Assembly (NCBI GenBank): GCA_012960035.1
Contig: DUBZ01000108.1
Span: 1-56,749 of the forward strand
DNA length: 56,749 nt
From: Myxococcales bacterium
GTDB taxonomy: Bacteria; Myxococcota_A; UBA9160; UBA4427
Direction: 5' to 3'
Shown here piece by piece: positions 1 to 9,303 of the stretch; position 1 is the first letter of the stretch; every line of letters starts with the position of its first letter. The position numbers were made by a program, and so were the translations under genes. The notes beneath the pieces were generated by a model. It saw only the letters and a program-made list of their open reading frames with translations. It was not told the DNA's origin and did not search any database.

Positions 1-231
1 CTTCCCAAAAACTGCATCCTCGCCGTAATCTTTGAGAATGTCCTCTGCTTTCATCAGCTCTTGTCGAGCTTCCTTCTTTGCTTCAGCCTGCGTGCAGACG
101 CCGAGATTCACATAGACGCGCTTGTGCCCCTTGAGCTTGTAAGAGCAGTACCAGCGCCGTTTATCAGCCACATCCGACCGCTGGTAAATGAACAGCTCGC
201 CTTCAAGCTGAGAGCGATTGATGAGCCTCAT
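1..231 (-). CDS. Tyrosine recombinase / phage-type integrase, N-terminal part (runs off left edge)
   Basis: Reading the minus strand from an ATG at 231 gives an open frame of 77 codons that is still open at base 1. The protein starts MRLINRSQLEGELFIYQRSD and continues with RRWYCSYKLKGHKRVYVNLG followed by a Lys/Glu/Ala-rich helix (TQAEAKKEARQELMKAEDIL). An aromatic 'W-Y-x-x-Y-K-x-K-G' strand, a 'T-x-x-x-E-A-K-x-x-A' helix and an Asp/Glu-rich linker are what the N-terminal arm-binding region of tyrosine recombinases looks like; the catalytic R...HxxR...Y part lies outside the window. The start overlaps the stop of a small upstream frame (ATGA), suggesting translational coupling. An integrase here fits the IS remnants and repeats in the following 10 kb. 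Family assignment is by resemblance of the N-terminal region only. Confidence 0.6.
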   Translation of the reverse strand, partial: MRLINRSQLEGELFIYQRSDVADKRRWYCSYKLKGHKRVYVNLGVCTQAEAKKEARQELMKAEDILKDYGEDAVFGK

Positions 232-335
232 CGAGCCATCGCCTCGATGTCGAAGTTCTGTCGAAATTCGTCGCCAAAATGCGCCTCTAGCGCGCGAGAG
301 AAAACGCAGAGAATAAAATGTCGAAGAAATGCCAT
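228..335 (-). CDS. Small ORF (35 aa) coupled to the integrase
   Basis: A 35-codon frame starts at ATG 335 and ends in a TGA that overlaps the integrase ATG by four bases (ATGA). The peptide begins MAFLRHFILCVFSRALEAHF and ends in an acidic/amphipathic segment (DEFRQNFDIEAMAR). The 4-base overlap and sensible composition favour translation, but I recognise no family and it is short. It could be a leader peptide, a small excision or regulatory protein, or chance. Confidence 0.3.
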   Translation of the reverse strand: MAFLRHFILCVFSRALEAHFGDEFRQNFDIEAMAR

Positions 336-459
336 ACAGTTATGGTATCACAAGTAGCTGTATTTGCTACGACTTTTTAGTAAACACGCTTACATTGACT
401 AAGGCGCCAACGGTCGGTTGCGCAATCGATACACCGGGCACCAGAATGAGTGAACCCAC

Positions 460-744
460 TTGAGCAGAACTGCCCGATTTGCCGCCATCGCGATTTTATT
501 TTCGTTTGCCCCGACCTTCTTGTTCGCAGAGGTTGGCTTGCGGGTCTGGAAGCACGACCTCGCCTTCCAGCTCGACGGCGAGCTCATTCGATCCCTTCGA
601 CCCAACATCGATTACGACGTCGAGATCCACGAGACCGACGACAACCTGAACGGACGAAGCGACACAGTCCCCGATATTCCCGCCAGCGTCGAAACGTCCG
701 AGGATAGGCACTTGAAGCTACGTCTCGGAGACCCCGCCGAGTAG
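460..744 (+). pseudogene. N-terminal fragment of an exported protein, cut by a dispersed repeat
   Basis: From a TTG at 460 the frame gives a hydrophobic signal-anchor (AAIAILFSFAPTFLFAEVGL) followed by RVWKHDLAFQLDGEL and RPNIDYDVEI. An N-terminal anchor followed by 'R..kHDl.f....L....RPN' resembles the start of membrane-anchored SGNH-hydrolase-like proteins, but too little remains to be sure. The frame runs into repeat copy A at 703 and stops inside it at 744, so the last ~14 codons are repeat-derived. I read it as a gene truncated by the event that placed the repeat. An alternative is a complete but unrecognised small exported protein. Confidence 0.35.
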
Positions 745-810
745 GTTCGACGCCTGAGTCGGGGAGTGGCTTCGTGTCCGGGCCCCGCCCCGGTTCGGAG
801 CTGAGGGGGC
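703..810 (+). repeat. Dispersed repeat, copy A
   Basis: Direct comparison within the window shows 703-780 matching 9470-9547 almost base for base (shared core includes ataggcacttgaagct and gagtcggggagtggct). The segment 765-810 matches 1912-1976 except for a ~17-base insertion in the latter. Copies A-D are partial, overlapping pieces of one element of at least ~150 bp in the same orientation. After the repeat, 811-964 holds nothing I recognise. Confidence 0.75.
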
Positions 811-964
811 TTCGTTACTTGGCGGTGTGATGTGGACCCGCTCTTCAATCACCGATGCCCGTCGCTGATCTTGCCCTTGCAGGCGGGAGCCTTTTCGAGC
901 ATGGCGATGGCGAGTTCACGAATGAGCGAAGTCTTAGATGAGTTCGGCGTGGCGCGCAGGCAGG

Positions 965-1276
965 CTATTCCACGAACTTCTTGAGCAATCCCAAGAACCC
1001 ACCGCGTTCTCTACTTTGCAACAGGATATCCAACTCGCCATTGTCAAAATAGATTCCCTTGCAGCCCTGGCATTTATCGATGTCAATTCCTGCCAGATCA
1101 ATCTCTTCCATTTGGCCACCACACTTGGGACACTTCATCCAGCTGTCTGGGCGGTCGTCTTCTGCTTTTGCTTGGGAAGCTTTCTCGCGATTCTTTTCGA
1201 TCAACTCCTTGTTCAGCTTATAGAAATACTCTTCTTCTTGGCTGTACCCGACTTTCTTCAAATCGCCTTTGTCCAC
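965..1276 (-). CDS. Zinc-ribbon protein, zf-TFIIB-like family
   Basis: A 103-aa cytoplasmic protein. Residues ~1-45 are charged and helical; the C-terminal half carries MKCPKCGG, 10-20 residues on DIDKCQGCKGIYFDNGELD, and a basic tail. Two CxxC knuckles followed by G-x-x-F/L-D-x-G-E-L is the signature of the 'transcription factor zinc-finger' (zf-TFIIB) family of small bacterial proteins of unknown function; the four Cys bind Zn. It has its own ATG at 1276, preceded by GGAGG about 7 bases upstream (reverse strand of cctcc). The gene stands alone between repeat copy A and an IS remnant, but looks intact. Role unknown; nucleic-acid or protein binding would be guesswork. Confidence 0.8.
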   Translation of the reverse strand: MDKGDLKKVGYSQEEEYFYKLNKELIEKNREKASQAKAEDDRPDSWMKCPKCGGQMEEIDLAGIDIDKCQGCKGIYFDNGELDILLQSRERGGFLGLLKKFVE

Positions 1277-1414
1277 TAAAGCCTCCTCGCCGCCACCGGA
1301 GTGAGATTCTCCGAATGTGGGTATTCCCTGGTTCTAAGATCTCCGGACACTATCAAAAGCGAACGCCAATATCATAGCTGCCAGCTGTCTGTACTTGAAG
1401 AAGTACGCTCGGTT

Positions 1415-1729
1415 CTATGGGCGCGCTCGACTTTCGATTCTTCTGCGAGCCGAACCCACTCTCCAACCGACTTCGCGCTGGTCCCCAACGCTATCGCTGG
1501 CTGCTTCGCGAACGGGGTCGCCGGCGAGCTGCTTCTTGCCGGCTTCGAGAAAGTCCTTGCTCCAGCGGTAGTAGAGGTTCGCAGCGATGCCTTCCCTGCG
1601 ACACAGTTCTGAGACGCTTTGCTCGCCTCGAAGGCCCTCGAGTACGATGCGCATCTTCTCTTCCGGGGAGAACTTGCGGCGCGTGCGTCCGGGAGTGGCG
1701 CGCGTCTGGACAAGGGTGGCGTCGCACAT
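1415..1729 (-). pseudogene. IS3-family transposase OrfA-like fragment
   Basis: The minus-strand frame has RTRRKFSPEEKMRIVLEGL then SVSELCRREGIAANLYYRW and KDFLEAGKKQLAGD. This is the helix-turn-helix N-terminal region of IS3-group OrfA transposases (recognition helix ending in L/FYRW). The coiled-coil 'ENRLLKK' segment that should follow about residue 70 is absent; after GDPVREAASDSV the frame degenerates (GWRVGSARRRIESRARP) and stops. No OrfB follows downstream (1277-1414), and no clear terminal inverted repeats were found. A dead remnant, not an active IS. Confidence 0.75.
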
Positions 1730-1911
1730 GGGCTGCTCAGACGGAAAGCACTAAGAGTCCCCGTCCCTGATCGAATCGCTGGGAATCCATACTCATCCCA
1801 AAAACAGGATGGCGGCCTGCAGCGTATGCCAGGCGACACCGACAAGGTAGATCTCATGTTCGCGCCCGAAGCCCCGATCTGTGAAAACAACCCATTGCAC
1901 CGCGTGAGACC

Positions 1912-2002
1912 GGGAGTGGCTGTGTGTCCGGGCCATCCCGCAAGCAGGGGCCCCGCCCCGGTTCGGAGCTGAGGGGGCGGCGATGCGGGGTCGGCGTGGC
2001 AG
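1912..2002 (+). repeat. Dispersed repeat, copy B
   Basis: This copy contains the middle and right part of the repeat: gggagtggct...gtgtccgggcc, then an extra atcccgcaagcagggg absent from copy A, then ccccgccccggttcggagct and the right end ggcgatgcgggg...ggcgtggcag shared with copy C (9304-9341). It lies in the 400-bp gap 1730-2128 between the OrfA fragment and the membrane protein gene; I see nothing else in that gap. Confidence 0.75.
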
Positions 2003-2128
2003 CCTCGGGCTGAGCCTTCCTAGCCCCGGAACGGACAGGCGTCCTCCCGGCCAATTTACCCGGAGCCCTACGCTCGACGATCGAAGAGGAGCCCCGGCGC
2101 GCGTTTCCTTTATACGCGGCGGCGAATC

Positions 2129-4300
2129 GTGCATGACGCCCTAAACTCGGCGGGAATGGGGACTGCGACTACGGCGCCGAACAAGGTCGGACGAACGGGC
2201 TTCGGCGTCGCCCTCGTCGTGCTCACCGCTTTCTCGTGGCTCAACAGTTCAACCCCGTCGTTCCATCCCGCCTACGCACCGCTCAAGCTGTTGATCGGCC
2301 TCGTGCATTTCGTCGTGATCGGCGCCGCCCTGCGTCGGTTGCTCCAGCTGCAGCGGCCCACCGTCCTGGCCACGGCTCACGATGCGCTGCTTGGACAGAT
2401 CGCGTGTATCACATACGTCTACGCGCGATCGATGCTCGCCAACCTGCTTTCGCTTCCGGGCATTTCGACGACAGAAATTTTCGCCGTAGAAGCGCTCGTG
2501 CTCTGGCTGGCCTTCAAGCCCAACGCGTCTGAACAGCAAACCCAGACGTGGACGTTGGGCACGATGAGTTCGGCGTCCATCGTCCACTTGCTATGGCTAG
2601 GCTGGCTGTTTGCGATCGCCGCCCTCAAGCTCGACCTCCACTACACCCCATCGTCTGACCCCGACACCCACGCCTTCTACGCCAAGGTCTTCTTAGAGCA
2701 CGGCCGCATCTACTACGACCTGCTCCCGAACTCCGACTCGTGGATGATCTACCCAAGCGCATTCGGGGTCATGAACTTCGTCCTCGCGAAACTCTCGGGC
2801 TTGCACCCGGTACAGGTCGTCAACATCTCGGTCTACTTTCAGCTGGCGCTATTCGCGGGAGCGAGCTTTTCGGCGATCGCAAGTTTGATCAACCGACGCG
2901 AAACCGTCGTGGCCCTTGCCGTCCTGCATTTCGCGTCGTGCTACCTGATCTTCAACGCGGTGTTCGTCGAGCGGCGCATGTATCTGCCCGGCACGCCCCG
3001 CCTCGCCCACACGGCATTGCTCATCTTCCCCTTGCTCTTTGCCATGCAGCATCGGAAGGCGATCCATCAGCGCGGCCTCCTCTTTTGCCTTCCATTCGCG
3101 GCCGTTCTCGTGGGTTTATGCATTAACCCGAGCCACGCTCCGGCCGCACTCCTCTTCGGTGTGCTGGCTTTCGCTGCGGTGAAGTTGTTTCCAGGACCGA
3201 GCCCACCTCAGCCCACCGCGCGGCCGCGTTCATGGGCCCAGCAACTTGCGGCAGCAACCGTTCTTGTACTGATGTTTATCGGAAGCGACCCCTTCTATCG
3301 CAACCTCGTGGAACAGCAGATCGCTCCCGCTGAGGATCGCGAACTCGCAACGGACCTCACCGGCGGGGCCTTTGGCGAATCGATCGACTTCGCGGGCCTG
3401 CTCCCCCGAGCGCTTCCAAAGGTGTGGAGTGCGATCATCGACACCTCTAAGCGTTCAACGAACACGTCGCCCACACGAGTTCTCCTGCTCCTGGCCCTTG
3501 TCGGCGGCATGGTTGTCATCTTCGCAAGCATGCGCCTTGCAAAAGGCCAGTTCCCCAGTGAAGCGAACGCGCTCTTACGTTTTTCAGTTTGCGCGGTAGT
3601 CGCTTTGGCCGTGCATGCGCTCTGGTCGGAAACAACGCCGCAGTTCGGTCAGGCCAACGTTCTGCAGACGGAGCTTTTGGTTCGCTACACCCACGGACTT
3701 CAAAGGCAGATCAACTTGCTGTTCTTCAGTATCGCGCCCGCCACCCTGGTTGGGCTCGTGCTTGCCAGCGTATCGACCTGGCGCACCCCCGAAGCTGCGC
3801 GGAGCACATGGATCGATCACGGCACAACGATCGCGTCCGCTGCGCTTTGCATTCCGCTTGCCTACACCGCCCTGCAAATCCATCAAACGACCCACATCGA
3901 CGCGCTGCGAAGGTCTCCGCTCGGAGAGATCTATGCATCCGACGTCGAGTTTGCCCAAAGGGTGGAGGCCGAGGTTGGAGACGACGGGCGCGTATTGTTG
4001 CCGGGACGCTCGCATCGGACACGACACGAGCACTGGATCCTTACGAATCACGCGGGGCGCGCGATTCCGCTGTACAGCAATGTGAAAACCAGCTTCTTCT
4101 TTGGACTCGACGGTTGGGCGTTCACTGCGGGGGCCTACCAGACCCACGTCGCCCCCCCCCATTTCGACCCCGTTTGGCTTCGCGCGCAAAAGGTCTTATG
4201 GCTTGTCGAAAGCGGCAACTTCCCGCTTCCAATCCTCAACGCCTTTTACGAGCGCAGGTTTGGAAACGATCACGCGGTGCTGTGGCGGTTGCGCGAATAG
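2129..4300 (+). CDS. Large polytopic membrane protein, GT-C-glycosyltransferase-like
   Basis: A 723-aa protein with about a dozen predicted membrane spans (for example SSASIVHLLWLGWLFAIAAL and ALLIFPLLFAMQ) over residues ~20-590 and a C-terminal extracytoplasmic domain of ~130 residues. The loop after the span near residue 165 reads LHYTPSSDPDTHAFYAKVFL and then YPSAFGVMNFVLAK. A long first periplasmic loop with acidic residues and a YP(S/L)xF motif is typical of GT-C-fold enzymes that use polyprenyl-phosphate sugars, but I cannot assign a specific family. The ATG at 2129 and an ATG at 2156 are both possible; neither has a strong ribosome site. It ends 10 bp from the convergent GT-C gene at 4310. 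Confidence 0.65.
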   Translation: MHDALNSAGMGTATTAPNKVGRTGFGVALVVLTAFSWLNSSTPSFHPAYAPLKLLIGLVHFVVIGAALRRLLQLQRPTVLATAHDALLGQIACITYVYARSMLANLLSLPGISTTEIFAVEALVLWLAFKPNASEQQTQTWTLGTMSSASIVHLLWLGWLFAIAALKLDLHYTPSSDPDTHAFYAKVFLEHGRIYYDLLPNSDSWMIYPSAFGVMNFVLAKLSGLHPVQVVNISVYFQLALFAGASFSAIASLINRRETVVALAVLHFASCYLIFNAVFVERRMYLPGTPRLAHTALLIFPLLFAMQHRKAIHQRGLLFCLPFAAVLVGLCINPSHAPAALLFGVLAFAAVKLFPGPSPPQPTARPRSWAQQLAAATVLVLMFIGSDPFYRNLVEQQIAPAEDRELATDLTGGAFGESIDFAGLLPRALPKVWSAIIDTSKRSTNTSPTRVLLLLALVGGMVVIFASMRLAKGQFPSEANALLRFSVCAVVALAVHALWSETTPQFGQANVLQTELLVRYTHGLQRQINLLFFSIAPATLVGLVLASVSTWRTPEAARSTWIDHGTTIASAALCIPLAYTALQIHQTTHIDALRRSPLGEIYASDVEFAQRVEAEVGDDGRVLLPGRSHRTRHEHWILTNHAGRAIPLYSNVKTSFFFGLDGWAFTAGAYQTHVAPPHFDPVWLRAQKVLWLVESGNFPLPILNAFYERRFGNDHAVLWRLRE

Positions 4301-4309
4301 CCGTGCGGT

Positions 4310-5788
4310 TCAAGAAGCTGGGCGGCCCTTGGCAGACTTGAAGTCCGCGCGCTCATACAAGAACCACGGAAACCCGGAGTACGGAGTCGCGGGATACGTA
4401 TTGACCAGCAAATAGGTTGTCGCGCCGACCTTGATTGAATTCCGGGGAACTTTGGCTCGATTGTACGCGTGGGCGATGTACCAGTGAGCCCGCACCTCGG
4501 CCTGTTCTCTCTTTCTCACATACGCGATCTGTTTGTCGGTTTTGAGGTGGCCGGCGTTGTAATAGATGAGCGTCCCATTCTCGAGGTCGTGGTCACTCGC
4601 AACGGTGACGATGTCTTCAAGCGAGTGGTCAGCAGCGTCTTGAAGCGCTTGTCGATAGCCGCCTCGCCCCGTCTCGAGAAGTTCGGCCGTGAGCTGGCTG
4701 TTGCCGACGACCGCGAGCGTCAGCACCGAGACTGCGACAACAGCCCCAACACGACCGCTGCGAATAAGATCGGCGAACGCGTAGGCGAGGAGCACCAACG
4801 CGAACACAAATGAAACCAGGAAGTAGCGAACCATGATCGCAACCGGCCCGACGAATAATTGCGGGATGCCGTAGAGCATCGGCGCGCTCACCAGGATGGC
4901 GACAAAGAAAACCCACTCGCGGCTCCCGGTGCGCGCGATGCGAACGATCGAGACCGTCATCATCGCAAGCACGACGGAAGCGACCGCCCAGTTCGGCGCG
5001 AATCCGGCGGGCATCCTTAAGGTGTGCGCAATTGCGTCGGCAAGTACGGCGGCAAAGGGGTCCGGCTGAACGAACAAGTACGGGATCTTCGAGATGTCGA
5101 TCCAGTAGAGCAACCCAAGAAAGACCAGCGGCAGCGCGTGATAACGAAGCAAGCGCAGAAACCAGTCAACAAGACGCGTCCCCGGCCGTATCAGCTCGGC
5201 CATGGTCCAGAGACCGATCGCGCCCGTCACCAGACCAAAACTCAGATGAGACAAGAAGCCCAGTATCGATGCAGCCCAGAATACAGCGAGCGCGCGCTTC
5301 GACCCCGTCGCAATGACCTGACGCATGGCTGCAAAAGCGGCGAGGGCAAAGAACGTGACTCCCGCATAGCCCCGTCCCTCTGACGAATACAGAATTAAAA
5401 GGAACGAAGACCCCAAGAGCGCTGCGGCGATCACCCCTTCGAGACGGCCCCGCTTTCCGGCGAGACTTGCACCGAGTGCAACCGTTGCCGTCCCAAGTAC
5501 GATCGACGGAACGCGGTACACCCACGCGTGCGGTGAGTTGCCGACCCAGTACCAGTAAAAAGAATTGAGATAGTGGTTGTTGTCGTGGTGCATCACCATG
5601 ATGTCCAACGGCGATTGCAATTCTCGCAGCAACAACCAGGTCCAGACCTCGTCGAACCAGAGGTCGCCCTGACTCGCGAGTGTCCGAACGCACGCTGCAG
5701 CCAACAGGATCGAAACCAGCGCGCCGACGAAGACAAGCGAAGGTCGCTCTGAAGTTGCGCTCTCCGCTTGGCTGTTGGGCATCGACAT
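4310..5788 (-). CDS. GT-C family glycosyltransferase (ArnT/PMT-like)
   Basis: About 492 aa, polytopic. The first span (LVFVGALVSILLAAACVRTL) is followed by QGDLWFDEVWTWLLLREL and later HHDNNHYLNSFYWY. The D-x-x-x-DE-x-W motif in the first periplasmic loop and the downstream H-D-N-N-H are the hallmarks of PMT/ArnT-type enzymes, which transfer a sugar from an undecaprenyl-phosphate donor on the periplasmic face. A small soluble domain at the C-terminus includes LIYYNAGHLK. I chose ATG 5788 (MSMPNSQ) because the 22 residues before it in the open frame look non-coding; ATG 5782 is equally possible. It converges with the membrane protein at 2129-4300. Acceptor unknown. Confidence 0.75.
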   Translation of the reverse strand: MSMPNSQAESATSERPSLVFVGALVSILLAAACVRTLASQGDLWFDEVWTWLLLRELQSPLDIMVMHHDNNHYLNSFYWYWVGNSPHAWVYRVPSIVLGTATVALGASLAGKRGRLEGVIAAALLGSSFLLILYSSEGRGYAGVTFFALAAFAAMRQVIATGSKRALAVFWAASILGFLSHLSFGLVTGAIGLWTMAELIRPGTRLVDWFLRLLRYHALPLVFLGLLYWIDISKIPYLFVQPDPFAAVLADAIAHTLRMPAGFAPNWAVASVVLAMMTVSIVRIARTGSREWVFFVAILVSAPMLYGIPQLFVGPVAIMVRYFLVSFVFALVLLAYAFADLIRSGRVGAVVAVSVLTLAVVGNSQLTAELLETGRGGYRQALQDAADHSLEDIVTVASDHDLENGTLIYYNAGHLKTDKQIAYVRKREQAEVRAHWYIAHAYNRAKVPRNSIKVGATTYLLVNTYPATPYSGFPWFLYERADFKSAKGRPAS

Positions 5789-6049
5789 GAAGAGCGATGT
5801 TAGCCGCTGGCCGCCAAGAAGTATTGACCACTTTGAGTCCGAATCCCCGTGCAAGATCGGTGGGGAATCAGGGCGTCAGAAGAGAAGGGGAAGCTCAACT
5901 CCGCAGGCGGCGGAGTTCAAGGATGCTCACGAGGTGCACACTGCACCCGCCCGGAACGGGACAGATGCCCACGACCATCGAGCCGTTTGACATACGGTTA
6001 CTTATCGGCGTTTTCGAAAACCCAGCTTGTTTTTCCTATGCTCCCCGTC

Positions 6050-7090
6050 ATGGCATTAGACGAAGCAACACAGATCAACAGCGCGACTGAAGCTGTCGGG
6101 GTGGACTCGCTCCCCGCGACATCGGCTCGTCGATCCCTTTCGCGTGTCGAACTGGTCGTGGCCGTCGCAGGGTTTCCGCTCATGATGTCCGTCACGGTCG
6201 GGGGATCGATCGTGGCCATCGGTCGGGGGGCCGAACCGAATGTCGTCACGGGAATCGTCGTTGTCGCCGCTTACTTCGTGCTGGCGGTTTCCGCGTGGAT
6301 CATGCCTTGGCACCGTAGCTGGGGTAGATCCCACGGTGACTTGCGCACCGACATCGGTCTGGCGATCACCAACGCACTGGTGAACGCTGTCATCGGAACC
6401 GCGATACTGACGGTTGTCGCACTCGGAGCGGCTTCTCTATCTCAAACCCTTGGCTCCACGGCATGGCCGAACGATTGGCCGCTCCTCGCGCAGCTCGCTC
6501 TCGGGCTGGTGATGGCCGAATTCTTCGAGTACGGGTTTCATCGCATGATGCACGAGGTGCCCTGGATGTGGCGCTTTCACGCGACCCATCACAGTTCGCC
6601 ACGCCTGTATTGGCTCAATGCCGCGCGCTTCCACCCCATCGACCTGTTGTTGGTTGGCAGCGTGAAGCTTGCACCGATTGTGCTTCTCGGCGGGGCACTG
6701 CCAGTACTCGCGATGGTCAACATCTTTTCTGTCGTTCATGGCGCCTACCAGCATTCGAACTTGCCGGTGCGGATCGGTCCACTGAATTGGATATTCAGCA
6801 TGACCGAACTTCATCGTTGGCATCACTCGAAGCGAATGCACGAATCGAACCACAACTACGGAGGCAACCTCATCGTGTGGGACATTCTGTTCGGCACACG
6901 CTGGTTGCCGGATGATCGCGATCCGCCAGAAGCGATCGGCATGGAATCTCTACCAGGGTTCCCGATGGGCTTCTGGGCGAACCTCGCCTCACCGTTTCGC
7001 TGGCAAAGTGTGGTCGCGGAATCCCGCGCACCGGACCCTTTGGAAACGAGACAGTCGCGATCTATAGATCGGTTGCCGGTCGCGCGATGA
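6050..7090 (+). CDS. Fatty acid hydroxylase / sterol desaturase superfamily protein
   Basis: A 346-aa membrane di-iron enzyme. Four or more spans precede and surround the conserved His clusters, counted from the ATG at 6050: H164xxxH168 (HRMMH), H177xxHH181 (HATHH), H230xxxxH235 (HGAYQH) and H255xxHH259 (HRWHH), then NHNYG at ~268. This set defines the FA_hydroxylase family (PF04116), which hydroxylates or desaturates lipids. The substrate cannot be told; hopanoid, sterol or fatty-acyl lipids are all possible. An in-frame ATG at 6038 is an alternative start; the frame opens earlier (5849), but that part has no coding character. The 3' end overlaps the convergent gene at 7062 by 29 bp. Confidence 0.85.
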   Translation: MALDEATQINSATEAVGVDSLPATSARRSLSRVELVVAVAGFPLMMSVTVGGSIVAIGRGAEPNVVTGIVVVAAYFVLAVSAWIMPWHRSWGRSHGDLRTDIGLAITNALVNAVIGTAILTVVALGAASLSQTLGSTAWPNDWPLLAQLALGLVMAEFFEYGFHRMMHEVPWMWRFHATHHSSPRLYWLNAARFHPIDLLLVGSVKLAPIVLLGGALPVLAMVNIFSVVHGAYQHSNLPVRIGPLNWIFSMTELHRWHHSKRMHESNHNYGGNLIVWDILFGTRWLPDDRDPPEAIGMESLPGFPMGFWANLASPFRWQSVVAESRAPDPLETRQSRSIDRLPVAR

Positions 7091-9272
7091 TCCGCGGGTT
7101 TTGCCAGGTCGTGCCAAAGCCCCGCACCTTACTGCGCGACATCGTGACCTTCCCCTTGCGATCCGTCCGCAGAAGCAGCGTGATGCGCTGGCCTGCATAG
7201 TCCGAAAGATCGACCCGTTGCACACGGGGGGCGGGAATGCGGTTGGTTCTCGGGCTGGTCGTCGTAACCCGCATCGTTTCAGTGAAGACGCGGTTTCGCT
7301 GCGACTGCGTTTCAATGAGGACGTCGACGCGCAAGGTCGTCGGTTTGTTCAGCACCCGTGGATGCGAATAGTCCATCTCGAAGACGAAGTCGGCGCCTTG
7401 CTTGGGAACGTCGACGGTACAGCGCGCAACGAGGCTCTCTTCGTTGTGTAGATGGCCGGGGCCAATGGTCTGGTACATCGAGCGGAACAACAGATGGTCG
7501 ACCACTTTGATCTTGCTCGAATTGAACTCGCAATCTTCGAGCGCGCTTGTGAAATCACGCTTGGGCAGGGTCTCGTCGCGACGGCTGTAGATCAGGTACT
7601 CCTCACGGCCAACGGTGTACCGATGCTCAAAGTAACGGTCGATATAGTCGGCGAGTACGGGCGCATAGTCCTTGAGCCCCACGCGATCCGAGAAGAAGTT
7701 GTTGACGCGCGTCACGGCGACCGTCGTATCGTGTTCCATCGCTCCCGCAGCAACCTCTGCCCCTGCGTCGTGTGCAATATGATGTTCGTACAGGTTGTAG
7801 TAGGCGCTCGGCATCGGACGCTTCGAAAGAAAGTTCAACATGGCGATGTCGGGCACCGTCAGCATCGCGTCACCGGGCTTGCTGAACTGGTCGATATCTT
7901 GAAGCACTCTGCGCAAACTCGATGCCTCGGCGAACCCGATCTTCACGCCGCCCCTCGAGCCCTCGACCTCCATGTTCATGCTCCACACCAGGCCGTAATA
8001 CCAGTACCCGCTAATCAGCAGATAACACCCGAGCACGAGCGTCACGGCAATGCCGGCCACGCCTCGCACGATCCGCGAGCTACCCGAGCGCGCGCGAAAG
8101 AACACCGCGAAGCTCGCCACCCCCGCAATCACCACGGGCTGATAGACATTGATCAGATGATTGAAGTCGGCCCGGGGAAACGTCCCGAGAAATATAAAAA
8201 AGCTTACGAGTAAAATACTGAGCAGCGGCGTATCAATCTTCGCCGAGGGTTCGCCTTTGTCTTCGTTGCGACCGCCCGAGTCGCCGCCGAGAGAAAGCGT
8301 TGCGCCCATGATAAAGATCAGCGGCGGGAACCAATACAGGAGCACATGCATGCGCTCGACCACGCGGGTCGACGCGGTGAATATCGATTGGATCGGTGCC
8401 CGATAGATAGGCTGCGCGCCGTAGGTCATCATCTCTACGTGGTCGCTCATCAGGTCTGGGGCAAATAGCCTCCCCAGGCCCAGGTACGAGATGTCGTGTT
8501 TTCCGCTGAACTCGAAGGGGTGCACGACGAGGCTTTGGTACATCACGCTCAACGCATCGTGACTTGCGAAGTAGGCGATGGTCAAAAGAGCGATCGCGAC
8601 CACTCCGGAAGCAAGCCACAGTACGTCGCGAGTCGCCTCGCCCAGAGCCTTTGCGCAAACGCCACGCACCTCGACGCGAAACGCGATCAGGGACAAGCCC
8701 GCCCCGATCAACGCGAGGGCACCGTAGTTTTGCTTGAACAGAACGGATAGACCGAATAGCAAGCTCGCGAGAACAAGGTCCCGGCGAGCGCTCGATGTGT
8801 GAAAGGCAAGCAAACGTTCGAGTCCAGCCAGCGCAAACAACACCGAAAACGGCGAGTAGAAGGCGAACGTCCAGGCCGGGAAAGCCCAAACGGTCGTCAT
8901 CATCATCACCGCTACGCCCGCCAACCCAGCGCGCCAGCCGCCGATGTACGTCGGGATTCGGTACGCGAGCCCAATCAAGACGACATAGCCAACGACGACC
9001 GGAAGCCGCGAAACGATCACGCTTGGTTCGAATAGTTTGAACACGGCGGCGAGCAGAAACCACATGCCTGGCGTCACGAACGCATCCATGTCCCTGTATA
9101 GGACCTTGCCGTTCGCCAAATCGAGGGCTTGCAGCAGCAAATAGCCCTCATCCGCCATCGTCAGCGACCGACTCGCGAGCGGGACGACGAACAACACAGC
9201 GCAACCACCAAGCGCGAGTGCGAGAAGCAGGCTGGAGCTAGACGGGATGGCCATGTTGGGACGGGAAATCAT
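7062..9272 (-). CDS. GT-C-like membrane protein with C-terminal beta-sandwich-like domain
   Basis: A 736-aa protein. Spans cover residues ~12-450; the first periplasmic loop reads MADEGYLLLQALDLANGKVL and then YRDMDAFVTPGMWFL. The 'DEGY...G..LYRD.....pG..yl' pattern is characteristic of ArnT/PMT_2-type glycosyltransferases. Residues ~450-560 form a soluble region (GDAMLTVPDIAMLNFLSKR), and residues ~580-736 a beta-rich domain with VDVPKQGADFVFEM, VQRVDLSDYAGQRITLLLRT and a terminal W-x-x-P-R-I. That last domain resembles the one in front of the sulfatase-like module of the 11460-13601 protein. The gene stands alone on its strand and overlaps the 3' end of the hydroxylase gene. Confidence 0.75.
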   Translation of the reverse strand: MISRPNMAIPSSSSLLLALALGGCAVLFVVPLASRSLTMADEGYLLLQALDLANGKVLYRDMDAFVTPGMWFLLAAVFKLFEPSVIVSRLPVVVGYVVLIGLAYRIPTYIGGWRAGLAGVAVMMMTTVWAFPAWTFAFYSPFSVLFALAGLERLLAFHTSSARRDLVLASLLFGLSVLFKQNYGALALIGAGLSLIAFRVEVRGVCAKALGEATRDVLWLASGVVAIALLTIAYFASHDALSVMYQSLVVHPFEFSGKHDISYLGLGRLFAPDLMSDHVEMMTYGAQPIYRAPIQSIFTASTRVVERMHVLLYWFPPLIFIMGATLSLGGDSGGRNEDKGEPSAKIDTPLLSILLVSFFIFLGTFPRADFNHLINVYQPVVIAGVASFAVFFRARSGSSRIVRGVAGIAVTLVLGCYLLISGYWYYGLVWSMNMEVEGSRGGVKIGFAEASSLRRVLQDIDQFSKPGDAMLTVPDIAMLNFLSKRPMPSAYYNLYEHHIAHDAGAEVAAGAMEHDTTVAVTRVNNFFSDRVGLKDYAPVLADYIDRYFEHRYTVGREEYLIYSRRDETLPKRDFTSALEDCEFNSSKIKVVDHLLFRSMYQTIGPGHLHNEESLVARCTVDVPKQGADFVFEMDYSHPRVLNKPTTLRVDVLIETQSQRNRVFTETMRVTTTSPRTNRIPAPRVQRVDLSDYAGQRITLLLRTDRKGKVTMSRSKVRGFGTTWQNPRIIARPATDL

Positions 9273-9303
9273 GGTGCGAAGTATAATGCCTCGCTTCGAG
9301 TTT

